Position numbers and translations under genes: made by a program. The notes beneath the pieces were generated by a model. That model had not been told where the DNA came from and ran no database searches. It saw only the letters and a list, made by a program, of their open reading frames with translations. A stretch of DNA of 7,221 bases from Opitutia bacterium UBA4654 (lineage in GTDB: Bacteria; Verrucomicrobiota; Verrucomicrobiia; Opitutales; Intestinicryptomonadaceae), in NCBI GenBank assembly GCA_002405555.1, contig DHMA01000145.1:1-7221 (forward strand), given 5' to 3'. Each line of letters starts with the position of its first letter. Positions within the stretch are counted from its first letter, which is position 1. Shown in pieces: positions 1 through 5,306 of the stretch.

Positions 1-291
1 GTCTACAACGCCCATATTTCCGAATACGATTTCGGTAACATCAACAACCACAACCCGACCCGCCCGCGCAAACTGCTCCTCCACAAAAAGGAGATTCTCA
101 AATTGAAGTCGGCGACCGATTCGGGGGGAACCGCGATAATTCCGCTTAAAATCTATTTCAAAAAGTCGCTCGCAAAGGTGCTGATAGCGGTCTGCACGGG
201 CAAAAAACTCTACGACAAGCGCGAGGCAATCAAGAAAAACGAGGCGCAAAAGGAAGCGCGGCGGGCGATGTCGAACTTCAAACGCCGATGA
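1..291 (+). CDS. smpB: SsrA-binding protein SmpB, C-terminal part
   Basis: SmpB binds tmRNA (SsrA) and delivers it to ribosomes stalled on broken mRNAs, starting trans-translation in the cytoplasm. The open frame runs from base 1 without a stop and gives 96 residues ending at a TGA. The visible part contains the family hallmarks in order: AHISEYDFGN followed by NHNPTRPRKLLLHKKEI (residues 4-32), the IPLKIYFKK strand (about 47-55), then GKKLYDKREAIKK (about 68-80) and a basic, Arg/Lys-rich tail ending NFKRR. That tail is the part of SmpB known to enter the mRNA channel. The usual length is about 150-160 residues, so about 55-60 N-terminal residues lie outside the window; the gene is cut by the window edge and does not look broken. 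Its stop codon overlaps the start of trmL, suggesting co-transcription and translational coupling. Identification is secure from the motif match. Confidence 0.95.
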   Translation, partial: VYNAHISEYDFGNINNHNPTRPRKLLLHKKEILKLKSATDSGGTAIIPLKIYFKKSLAKVLIAVCTGKKLYDKREAIKKNEAQKEARRAMSNFKRR

Positions 292-782
292 AAAGCGAAA
301 ATCCGCCCGTCCATATAATATTGCACAACCCGAAAATTCCGCAAAACACGGGAAATATCGGCAGAATGTGCTCGATAATCGGCGCGCGCCTGCACCTGAT
401 ACACCCGCTCGGCTTCATCATTACTGACTCCAAATTGAAGCGCAGCGGCATGGATTATTGGTACGAGCTTGACGTTGTGCACCACAAAGACTGGGAGAGC
501 TTCAAGGCGTCGCCGCTCGCGCCCGATTTGTCGCGCATCTGGCTTTTTACGACAAAGGGCGACAAATGCCTTTGGGACGCGAAATTCGAACACGGCGACG
601 GGCTTCTGTTCGGCGCGGAGGATTGCGGCTGCCCGCAGCGCGTCCACGACGACCTCGACGGACGCCGCCTGAAAATTCCGCAGTTCGCGCCCAAACTGCG
701 CTCGCTGAACCTTTCGACCTCCGCGGGAATCGCCGCATACGAGGCAATGCGGCAAATTACGCACGGAAACGCAGGCGTTTGA
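288..782 (+). CDS. trmL: tRNA (cytidine/uridine(34)-2'-O)-methyltransferase TrmL
   Basis: TrmL-type SPOUT enzymes transfer a methyl group from S-adenosylmethionine to the 2'-OH of the wobble nucleotide (position 34) of certain leucine tRNAs. The 164-residue product is close to the normal 155-160 and shows the family motifs in order: NPKIPQNTGNIGR (14-26), the KRSGMDYW segment (51-58), LFGAEDCGCP (107-116, the glycine-rich SAM loop) and LRSLNLSTSAGIAAYEAMRQ (137-156), which builds the trefoil knot. Two positions differ from the common pattern: Cys replaces Leu in the usual G-L-P of the SAM loop, and Thr-Ser replaces the usual Asn-Ala after SLNLS. Both are plausible family variation, not damage. 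The ATG at 288 overlaps the smpB stop as ATGA and has no clear Shine-Dalgarno of its own, so reinitiation after smpB is likely. The exact tRNA substrate is inferred from the family. It might also be labelled a generic SpoU/TrmH-family protein. Confidence 0.93.
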   Translation: MKSENPPVHIILHNPKIPQNTGNIGRMCSIIGARLHLIHPLGFIITDSKLKRSGMDYWYELDVVHHKDWESFKASPLAPDLSRIWLFTTKGDKCLWDAKFEHGDGLLFGAEDCGCPQRVHDDLDGRRLKIPQFAPKLRSLNLSTSAGIAAYEAMRQITHGNAGV

Positions 783-789
783 TTTTTTT
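767..789 (+). terminator. Weak intrinsic terminator at the end of trmL
   Basis: AAACG (767-771) can pair with CGTTT (776-780) around a 4-nt loop, and after GA comes a run of seven T (783-789). The stem is short and only partly GC, and it overlaps the trmL stop codon, so it is at best a weak terminator for the smpB-trmL unit. Confidence 0.35.
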
Positions 790-819
790 CTCCGTCGCGT
801 CCCCGCATTTTTTCCTCCG

Positions 820-891
820 CAACCCGCGCAATGTTTCCGCGCAACTCTCCGCAACCCCTGCGCACATTTTCCAACCCCTGCGCCAATTCTT
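820..891. repeat. Degenerate ~20-nt tandem repeat
   Basis: Two adjacent 20-nt units (852-871 and 872-891) both begin with CAACCCCTGCGC and match at about 16 of 20 positions. A related 20-nt unit beginning CAACCCGCGC lies at 820-839, and a shortened, eroded one (CAACTCTCCG) at 842-851. The period of 20 is not a multiple of three, so this is not a protein repeat. Its role is unknown. Confidence 0.5.
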
Positions 892-982
892 TTACCCTTT
901 CTTTTATTCCGCGCGACTTCTCGCTCCTTCCCATTCGTCAGCATATTTCAGCGTCGCCCAACACAACTTTCCGCACTTTTTC

Positions 983-1004
983 CCGCATTCACTGCGGTTT
1001 TTTT
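983..1004 (+). terminator. Possible intrinsic terminator
   Basis: CCGC (983-986) pairs with GCGG (994-997) over a 7-nt loop, followed directly by seven T (998-1004). The stem has only four GC pairs. Support comes from what follows: the T run is followed by GCGCCCGC, as after the strong minus-strand terminator at 4200-4227. It lies about 200 bp after trmL, so it may be a back-up stop for the smpB-trmL transcript. Confidence 0.35.
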
Positions 1005-1018
1005 GCGCCCGCATATTT

Positions 1019-1039
1019 CGGCGGGCATGGCGGGCGGCG
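1019..1039. repeat. GC-rich dispersed element, copy 1
   Basis: This 21-nt stretch, CGGCGGGCATG then G then CGGGCGGCG, recurs at 4101-4121 with a single mismatch. Both copies lie 9-14 nt after a T run followed by GCG. The left part can also pair with the preceding GCCCGC (1007-1012 with 1021-1026). It ends three bases before the stop codon of the minus-strand membrane-protein gene. Confidence 0.5.
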
Positions 1040-1041
1040 GC

Positions 1042-1377
1042 TTAGATGTTAAAATAAATTATTTGGGCAAAAATGTAGAGCGCAGCAAAAAAACTTATCA
1101 AATTAACCGCCCGCCTGTTTTTTATAAATAGCGGGGCGGTTGCCGCAAAAATGAAAAAGGCGGCATGGGCGGCGCAGATTATTGTATATTTTGTTTTTGA
1201 AGTCCTTTCCCACCCGCAGGCTTCGGCAGTCCAAACGGGATTTTCGGAATCGTAAAAATGCATGCAAAAAATGTCGTTGAGGTTTGCGTACGCAATCAGG
1301 ACAAACAAAGTCGCCGCCAAAACGCCCAAAATTTTGGCGACGCGCGAATTTGTCGACTCAGTATTTGACCAAAACAA
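1042..1377 (-). CDS. Small membrane protein with three predicted helices
   Basis: I do not recognise a family with certainty. The 111-residue product has three hydrophobic segments, at about residues 14-32, 64-85 and 90-110. They are separated by a polar loop (33-63) containing Asn-Asp, two Trp and two Cys, so it should sit in the cytoplasmic membrane. The layout of a first helix ending in an Asn-Leu-Asn-Asp turn and a Trp-containing loop faintly recalls the TMEM220-type small membrane proteins, but this is only a resemblance. No ATG exists near the N-terminus: the frame opens with TTG at 1377 directly after an in-frame TAA, and an AGGGA sequence about 6 nt upstream is a reasonable ribosome-binding site. 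Codon use matches the neighbouring genes, which argues that it is real. It runs opposite to trmL and diverges from the Ig-domain gene. Confidence 0.65.
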   Translation of the reverse strand: MFWSNTESTNSRVAKILGVLAATLFVLIAYANLNDIFCMHFYDSENPVWTAEACGWERTSKTKYTIICAAHAAFFIFAATAPLFIKNRRAVNLISFFAALYIFAQIIYFNI

Positions 1378-1406
1378 TTAAATCCCTGCCTGTCTCGTTT
1401 GTAATT

Positions 1407-1435
1407 TTTATAAAATCTTGCATAAACGCATTCAT
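1407..1435 (-). promoter_or_regulatory. Possible promoter of the small membrane-protein gene
   Basis: On the minus strand a TATAAA box (1412 to 1407) lies about 30 nt before the TTG start. The hexamer 17 nt further upstream (ATGAAT, 1435 to 1430) is a poor -35 match. One copy of the 17-nt repeat (1438-1454) sits directly upstream of it. Weak evidence. Confidence 0.25.
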
Positions 1436-1437
1436 TC

Positions 1438-1454
1438 CGCCAGCGAAAATCGGC
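1438..1454. repeat. 17-nt direct repeat, copy 1
   Basis: CGCCAGCGAAAATCGGC occurs here and again, perfectly, at 1562-1578. It has GCC...GGC ends in partial dyad symmetry. The two copies lie in different reading frames (124 nt apart), so protein coding does not explain the identity. It could be a binding site in the divergent intergenic region. Confidence 0.6.
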
Positions 1455-1561
1455 GTACCCGCGCATTTTTACTGCTTGTCGAGGATTTTTTTTTCAATTT
1501 TTGCGCAACTTCCGCGTTTTCAATGCTGTTTTTGTTGGCGGGGAGGATTTTTCGTAGTTTT

Positions 1562-1578
1562 CGCCAGCGAAAATCGGC
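1562..1578. repeat. 17-nt direct repeat, copy 2
   Basis: Exact second copy of CGCCAGCGAAAATCGGC, ending 26 bp before the candidate -35 box of the Ig-domain gene. A shorter repeat, GAGGATTTTT, also occurs twice between the copies (1481-1490 and 1543-1552). Confidence 0.6.
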
Positions 1579-1604
1579 AATATTCAATTTAGACAACAAA
1601 AACC

Positions 1605-1633
1605 TTGACGATTCACGCTTTTTTTTGTATTTG
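1605..1633 (+). promoter_or_regulatory. Candidate sigma-70-type promoter for the Ig-domain gene
   Basis: TTGACG (1605-1610) matches the -35 consensus at five of six positions. After a 17-nt spacer comes TATTTG (1628-1633) as a moderate -10. The start codon lies about 38 nt further on. A clear Shine-Dalgarno is missing before the ATG, so translation may rely on an A/T-rich, unstructured leader, as is common in Bacteroidota and related groups. Confidence 0.4.
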
Positions 1634-1670
1634 TATTTAGAACAACAAGAGCAACCCTAATATTACCGTT

Positions 1671-4040
1671 ATGAAAAAACTATACACAATAATGCTGATT
1701 GCGCTTGCGCAAATCTTTGCCGTCGGCGCGTATGCCGCCGCCGCAAAGCCCCAAATAGTGTCGCCGCGCGGCGCGCAGAAAATATCCGCGTTCGAAGGAA
1801 AGGACATCGACTTCGAAATCCGCGCAAAATATGCCGATTCGTTCGAGCCCGCCCTGTATGCGTCCGACAACGGAAAAACTTGGTATTTTGCAAAGGAATC
1901 CGTCGAATTTTCCGTTTCCGAAACCGTAAGCGTTGAGGGCGACGTAAAGGTTATAAAATATTTCCTGAGCGGCGTAGAGGGTACTACAAAATTCAAGTGC
2001 GAAATTAGCGACGGCAAGACGAAAGTTGTGTCGGGCATAATCACCGCGACGATGTGTCCGTTGACAAAAGTGAAATCTGCCGACGGCTATGAGCAATACG
2101 TCTTCGACGGCGCCGACAAAGCCATTAAGGACGCCGACTGCAAGGCGAAGTTCGCCGTCAAAGCCGAAGGGGTTGCCCCGTTTAAATACCAGTGGTATGT
2201 TTCCGAATCGGGTTCGTGGATGCCCATCGCCCGCGCGACTGCCGCAACATACACAACGCCCCGCCTCTCGGGAGACGATTTCAAAAAGCAATATATGGTT
2301 ATAGCTTCCAATGCCGCGGGTTCGGTTATGTCGTCGAATTTCAAGGCGGAAAAGGCGGAGCCCGCAAAAATCATGAAACAGCCTTCGCACCTTATTTGCG
2401 CGAATACCGACGTTGCCGAATTTACCGTGCAGGCAACCCCGAAGAGCGGCGCAAAGCTTACCTACAAGTGGCAGCGTTGCGACGCGTCCCTCGATTATAC
2501 CGTGGAAAAGAATTGGAAGAGCGCCGGCACAAAACAGACGCTTACAATAAACAAACCCGCCGCAAAGCTCGACGGCGCAAAATTCCGCTGCCTCGTTTCG
2601 AACGCGGCAAACGCAAAGAATCCCGCGGTTTCCGATATCGCCGTTTTGGGCGTTCTTTCTGCGGCGAAAATCACGAAGCCGCCCCGCGCAGTCCAGACAA
2701 TCGAGGGCAACAAGGCGGTCTTTGAATGCACGGCAACGGGCAGCAACCTCTTATACATTTGGGAGTCGAGCACAGACGGTAAAACTTGGACAGAGCTTCT
2801 GAAAGGCGATTCCAATAAGTTCGAGCTTGACGCCTCCAAGGTCGGCGCGCTGAAAATCCGTTGTAGGGTTCAGAGCCGCGACCAGTTCGGCGACGAAATC
2901 GGCGCTATTGCCGTAAGCGCGCCCGCAACTCTTACCGTGCGCGACGCCGCGAAAATCAAAAACATACTGGCTTTCCAGCTCGGCGCGTATAAGGAATCCT
3001 CCGCGTTCGTTTACTACGACTATCCCTTTGAGCTGCGCGTTGACGCCGAGGGTAGCGGGCTGAAATACCAGTGGTACGAATCTTTCGACGGCGGCGCGAC
3101 TTTCACGCCGATTCGCGGTGGCACTGCGAAAGTCTGCAAAATTCCCGCCAACAAATACAAAAACAACGAAAAAGGCGGTCGTACAGTTGTCTTCAAGTGC
3201 GAAGTTTCCAACAAATTTGGCATGGGGGTTTCGTCGGATTACAAGCACTTTATTGTTGCGCTCCCTCGCGCGCCCGTGCCCGAAACTTTGGCGGGGCTGT
3301 TCGCTATTGTTAACAGAGGCGAGTTCGAAAAATACTACGCTGCGTTCCTCGACAAATCGAACATGCGCGTGATAGGAAGACGCGGAGAGTATAAGAAAAA
3401 TTCGACATACTCGTTCAAACGCATATCGCCGGTAAAAGCGACGATTTCGTTCACGATTCCCTACCGCATTGGCGAAGTAGAGCAAAAGTTGTCGCTGAAA
3501 AACGCAACAATCTATTATGATTTTGAATCGGGATATACTCTTGAAGACAAAGACCGCGAGTATGTCGGGCATTTTAAGTCGTTCGAATCTCTTCTGCCCG
3601 CCTTGCCTGCAAAAGAGTTTACAGACGGAATGCGCTTATATGCAAATGGCAGTACATCTTCTTATATTGAATTTACCGATATAAAAAAGAAGCAGTGTGT
3701 TTGCGTAAACAGCGGTAAAGAGGCTGCTTGGGGTACATTCACATATGCGGTAAAGTCAGAAACAATCGGTTTGCTCTCTCTTAATTTTCCGAAAACCGTC
3801 GGACCTAATCAAAACTGGAAGTACGAGCAATTAATGCTCAGTACGGAAAGCGGGGACGCCATGTTTACGTTCTTTGAGTTTAAATACGAAGGCGCACCGT
3901 ATTATGAGAGCGCTATTTGGTCTTATGAGTTGAGTTTCCCCGATTCCGTTTCCGCGCTTTCCTCAGATGGCATCGGCTTGGCGGACTTGATGTCGGAAAT
4001 TGACGGAGACGACGAATCAGTCTGGCTACTTGCCGAGTAG
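1671..4040 (+). CDS. Secreted multi-domain protein with Ig-like repeats
   Basis: The 789-residue product starts with a typical signal peptide (MKK, hydrophobic 7-20, probable cleavage after Ala22 or Ala25), so it is exported. About five Ig-like beta-sandwich units follow: roughly 26-128, 129-230, 231-330, 331-424 and 425-531. Their hallmarks are the core Trp in YQWY/YKWQ/YIWE segments (W175, W267, W364, W468) and a late strand such as FRCLVSN, IRCRVQS or FKCEVSN (C307, C398, C510). Unit 4 has the classic Cys353-Trp364-Cys398 core. The region 544-753 appears to hold two diverged copies of a beta-rich module, aligned as YSFK...ATISFTI...YYDFESGYT with FTYAVK...LLSLNFP...LSTESGDAM. The tail is acidic and I see no sorting or anchor signal. 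A surface or adhesive role is inferred from architecture; no enzyme domain is visible. Such proteins are frequent in Verrucomicrobiota. It has its own promoter and terminator, so is probably monocistronic. Confidence 0.85.
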   Translation: MKKLYTIMLIALAQIFAVGAYAAAAKPQIVSPRGAQKISAFEGKDIDFEIRAKYADSFEPALYASDNGKTWYFAKESVEFSVSETVSVEGDVKVIKYFLSGVEGTTKFKCEISDGKTKVVSGIITATMCPLTKVKSADGYEQYVFDGADKAIKDADCKAKFAVKAEGVAPFKYQWYVSESGSWMPIARATAATYTTPRLSGDDFKKQYMVIASNAAGSVMSSNFKAEKAEPAKIMKQPSHLICANTDVAEFTVQATPKSGAKLTYKWQRCDASLDYTVEKNWKSAGTKQTLTINKPAAKLDGAKFRCLVSNAANAKNPAVSDIAVLGVLSAAKITKPPRAVQTIEGNKAVFECTATGSNLLYIWESSTDGKTWTELLKGDSNKFELDASKVGALKIRCRVQSRDQFGDEIGAIAVSAPATLTVRDAAKIKNILAFQLGAYKESSAFVYYDYPFELRVDAEGSGLKYQWYESFDGGATFTPIRGGTAKVCKIPANKYKNNEKGGRTVVFKCEVSNKFGMGVSSDYKHFIVALPRAPVPETLAGLFAIVNRGEFEKYYAAFLDKSNMRVIGRRGEYKKNSTYSFKRISPVKATISFTIPYRIGEVEQKLSLKNATIYYDFESGYTLEDKDREYVGHFKSFESLLPALPAKEFTDGMRLYANGSTSSYIEFTDIKKKQCVCVNSGKEAAWGTFTYAVKSETIGLLSLNFPKTVGPNQNWKYEQLMLSTESGDAMFTFFEFKYEGAPYYESAIWSYELSFPDSVSALSSDGIGLADLMSEIDGDDESVWLLAE

Positions 4041-4060
4041 TTTTCGGCTGTCTGACTTCA

Positions 4061-4091
4061 AAACACGGGGCGCAACACCCCGTGTTTTTTT
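4061..4091 (+). terminator. Strong intrinsic terminator of the Ig-domain gene
   Basis: AAACACGGGG (4061-4070) pairs perfectly with CCCCGTGTTT (4078-4087) around a 7-nt loop. The T run spans 4085-4091. It starts 20 nt after the stop codon. Confidence 0.92.
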
Positions 4092-4100
4092 GCGTCCATG

Positions 4101-4121
4101 CGGCGGGCATGTCGGGCGGCG
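4101..4121. repeat. GC-rich dispersed element, copy 2
   Basis: CGGCGGGCATG then T then CGGGCGGCG, with one mismatch to 1019-1039. It begins 9 nt after the T run of the strong terminator at 4061-4091 and overlaps the left arm of the hairpin at 4113-4143. Confidence 0.5.
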
Positions 4122-4143
4122 AAGCGGTATGCGTCGCCGCCCG
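4113..4143. repeat. GC-rich inverted repeat between convergent terminators
   Basis: CGGGCGGCGA (4113-4122) pairs perfectly with TCGCCGCCCG (4134-4143) over an 11-nt loop. Neither side has an adjoining T run, so it is not a standard terminator. It lies between the two convergent terminators in a GC-rich, repeat-laden gap (4092-4199) with no gene I can support; ATGCG followed by CGGGC-like runs recurs around 4099, 4129 and 4170. Confidence 0.55.
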
Positions 4144-4199
4144 CTACGTCTACGGTTTGCGTTTTTTGCATGCGTCGGGCTTCGGGTTTGCGCGGGCGC

Positions 4200-4227
4200 A
4201 AAAAAGGCGCGTCGGGGGGACGCGCCT
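4200..4227 (-). terminator. Strong intrinsic terminator of the metX operon
   Basis: Read on the minus strand, AGGCGCGTC (4227 to 4219) pairs with GACGCGCCT (4213 to 4205) around a five-C loop and runs into six T (4205 to 4200). It lies 27 nt after the stop of the PepSY-like gene and faces the terminator of the Ig-domain gene. Confidence 0.92.
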
Positions 4228-4253
4228 GAGTTCGGTTTGTTGCCGTGTTCGGA

Positions 4254-4691
4254 CTAATCCAAGCCGATGAAGATGAAGTTGGGGTCGAATTTAAGCCCCC
4301 TGCCGTTCGACAGCTCGATTTCGTAGCCCTTTGCGTCTTTTTCAATCTTTACAATCGGCAGTCCCTTGAAGTTTTCCTTGACGTACTGCCTGATTTTTTC
4401 GGGCACGAGGTCGGCGGGAACTGCCGATGTCTTCGCCTTGATTTCCTTCCAGTTGCCGTTTGCGTCGAATTCGATTTCCGTGCCGTCGGTATAGACGATG
4501 TTATAGCCCTCGGTGATTGCGCCGAAGAGCATTGTATCGACCTGCGTCGACGCGAGCTGTTTGCCCTTGAAGTTTGCGTTCGCGAACTGTTGCGCCGCCT
4601 GCGGTATCGAGGCGAACGCCACTACTTTCTTTTCGGCGTTCGCGCAGACTGCGGCGAGGACGATTGCCAGAATTGCGGTTGTCTTTTTCAT
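4254..4691 (-). CDS. Exported PepSY-like domain protein
   Basis: The 145-residue product has a clear signal peptide (MKK, hydrophobic 5-18, probable cleavage after CANA at residue 19), so it acts outside the cytoplasmic membrane. The mature part holds two tandem copies of the PepSY-like fold (the BLIP-like group common in Bacteroidota): repeat 1 about 25-83, from IPQAAQQFANANF to EIEFDANGNWKEI, and repeat 2 about 91-145, from VPADLVPEKIRQYVKENF to GYEIELSNGRGLKFDPNF. Both follow the family pattern of a helix with a Phe end, then strands giving a GY-x-I-x-x-x-(D/N)G turn and FD. Proteins of this type have no proven enzymatic role; inhibition of proteases or binding of envelope ligands has been suggested for PepSY relatives. 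It follows clpP by 24 bp on the same strand and is the last gene before the terminator, so it is probably co-transcribed with metX-metW-clpP. The Shine-Dalgarno is weak. Confidence 0.88.
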   Translation of the reverse strand: MKKTTAILAIVLAAVCANAEKKVVAFASIPQAAQQFANANFKGKQLASTQVDTMLFGAITEGYNIVYTDGTEIEFDANGNWKEIKAKTSAVPADLVPEKIRQYVKENFKGLPIVKIEKDAKGYEIELSNGRGLKFDPNFIFIGLD

Positions 4692-4715
4692 TGCGGTGTC
4701 TTTTCTTTTTCTGTT

Positions 4716-5306
4716 TTAGAGTTCGGTTATGATTCCGTCGGCGAGTCCGTAGTCAACGGCTTCCTGCGCGGTCATGAAGAAGTCGCGGTCGGTGTCGGCG
4801 GCGATTTTTTCGAGCGGCTGTCCCGACGCTTCGGCGAGGATTTTATTCAGCTCTTCGCGCATGCGTTCAAGCTCCATCGCCTGAATGTGCATGTCCACCG
4901 CCGTTCCGCTCATTTCTCCCATAATCAGCGGCTGGTGAATCATCACGCGCGCGCTGGGGAAGAGGAAGCGTCTGCCTTTGGGGGCTGCGGAAAGCAGTAT
5001 CGAGCCCATGCTCATTGCGATTCCCACGACCACCACCTTGACGGGCGCTTTGATGAGTTTCATGGTGTCGTATACCGCCATGCCCGCGCTGATTGAGCCG
5101 CCGGGGGTGCTCATGTAGAGGGTGATTTCCTTTTCGTGGTCGAGCATGTCGAGGTAGAGCAGCTTGCGCACTATGTCCGCCGAGCTTTCGTCGCTGACTT
5201 CGTCCCAAAGGAATATTTTGCGCTCTTCAAGAAAGCGCTTGTTGATTTCGTTGGCGAGCGGGTTTTTCTGCCCGTCGTTTTTTGTTTCGCATTCTTTTTC
5301 GTTCAT
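4716..5306 (-). CDS. clpP: ClpP-family serine protease subunit (divergent paralogue)
   Basis: ClpP forms the tetradecameric chamber that degrades proteins fed in by ClpX or ClpA/C. The 196-residue length is normal. Family landmarks are FLWDEVSDESSADIVRKLLYLD (32-53), ITLYMSTPGGSISAGMAVYDTM (61-82, oxyanion-hole glycines), the nucleophile Ser99 in GIAMSMGS, His124 in RVMIHQPL and Asp175 in DTDRDFFM, so the catalytic triad is complete. Two places depart from housekeeping ClpP: the usual G-x-A-A-S-M-G is GIAMSMG, and the glycine-rich stretch after HQPL (normally GG) is IMGEMSG. The N-terminal 25 residues are polar and lack the usual start. This suggests a second ClpP paralogue that may form mixed rings; no chaperone gene is next to it. 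The ATG overlaps the metW stop (ATGA), so its translation is coupled to metW. The fold is certain; the paralogue status is inferred. Confidence 0.9.
   Translation of the reverse strand: MNEKECETKNDGQKNPLANEINKRFLEERKIFLWDEVSDESSADIVRKLLYLDMLDHEKEITLYMSTPGGSISAGMAVYDTMKLIKAPVKVVVVGIAMSMGSILLSAAPKGRRFLFPSARVMIHQPLIMGEMSGTAVDMHIQAMELERMREELNKILAEASGQPLEKIAADTDRDFFMTAQEAVDYGLADGIITEL

Larger units (their letters stand above)
783..1041. other. Pyrimidine-rich non-coding spacer
   Basis: This 259-bp gap between trmL and the convergent membrane-protein gene has no convincing gene. A hand count over 783-1000 gives about 72 percent C+T on the plus strand, far more skewed than the flanking genes. It holds a degenerate tandem repeat (820-891), two copies of GCATATTTC(A/G)GCG (941-953 and 1011-1023), a possible terminator (983-1004) and one copy of a GC-rich element also found at 4101-4121. 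Short frames crossing it have low-complexity products and no family resemblance. Confidence 0.6.

Noticed and set aside
820..891. CRISPR array
   Set aside because: The units are 20 nt, contiguous and degenerate, without unique spacers and without cas genes nearby.
210..944. Long minus-strand open frame of 244 codons across trmL
   Set aside because: It is antisense to trmL, which has complete family motifs; the product is Arg/Cys-rich with no recognisable domain.
1007..1026. Hairpin GCCCGC/GCGGGC as a terminator for the minus-strand membrane-protein gene
   Set aside because: On the minus strand it is followed by GC and an A run, not a T run, so it cannot act as a standard intrinsic terminator in that direction.
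1284..1660. Two overlapping plus-strand frames of 80-102 codons before the Ig-domain gene
   Set aside because: They are Phe/Arg/Cys-rich products of an AT-rich intergenic region, out of frame with each other, with no ribosome-binding site and overlapping the minus-strand gene and promoter area.
2751..3572. Minus-strand open frame of 273 codons within the Ig-domain gene
   Set aside because: It is the complement of clear Ig-like domains and shows no motifs of its own.
4245..5096. Plus-strand open frame of 283 codons
   Set aside because: It is antisense to the PepSY-like and clpP genes, both clearly recognised; the product looks like reverse-complement shadow sequence.
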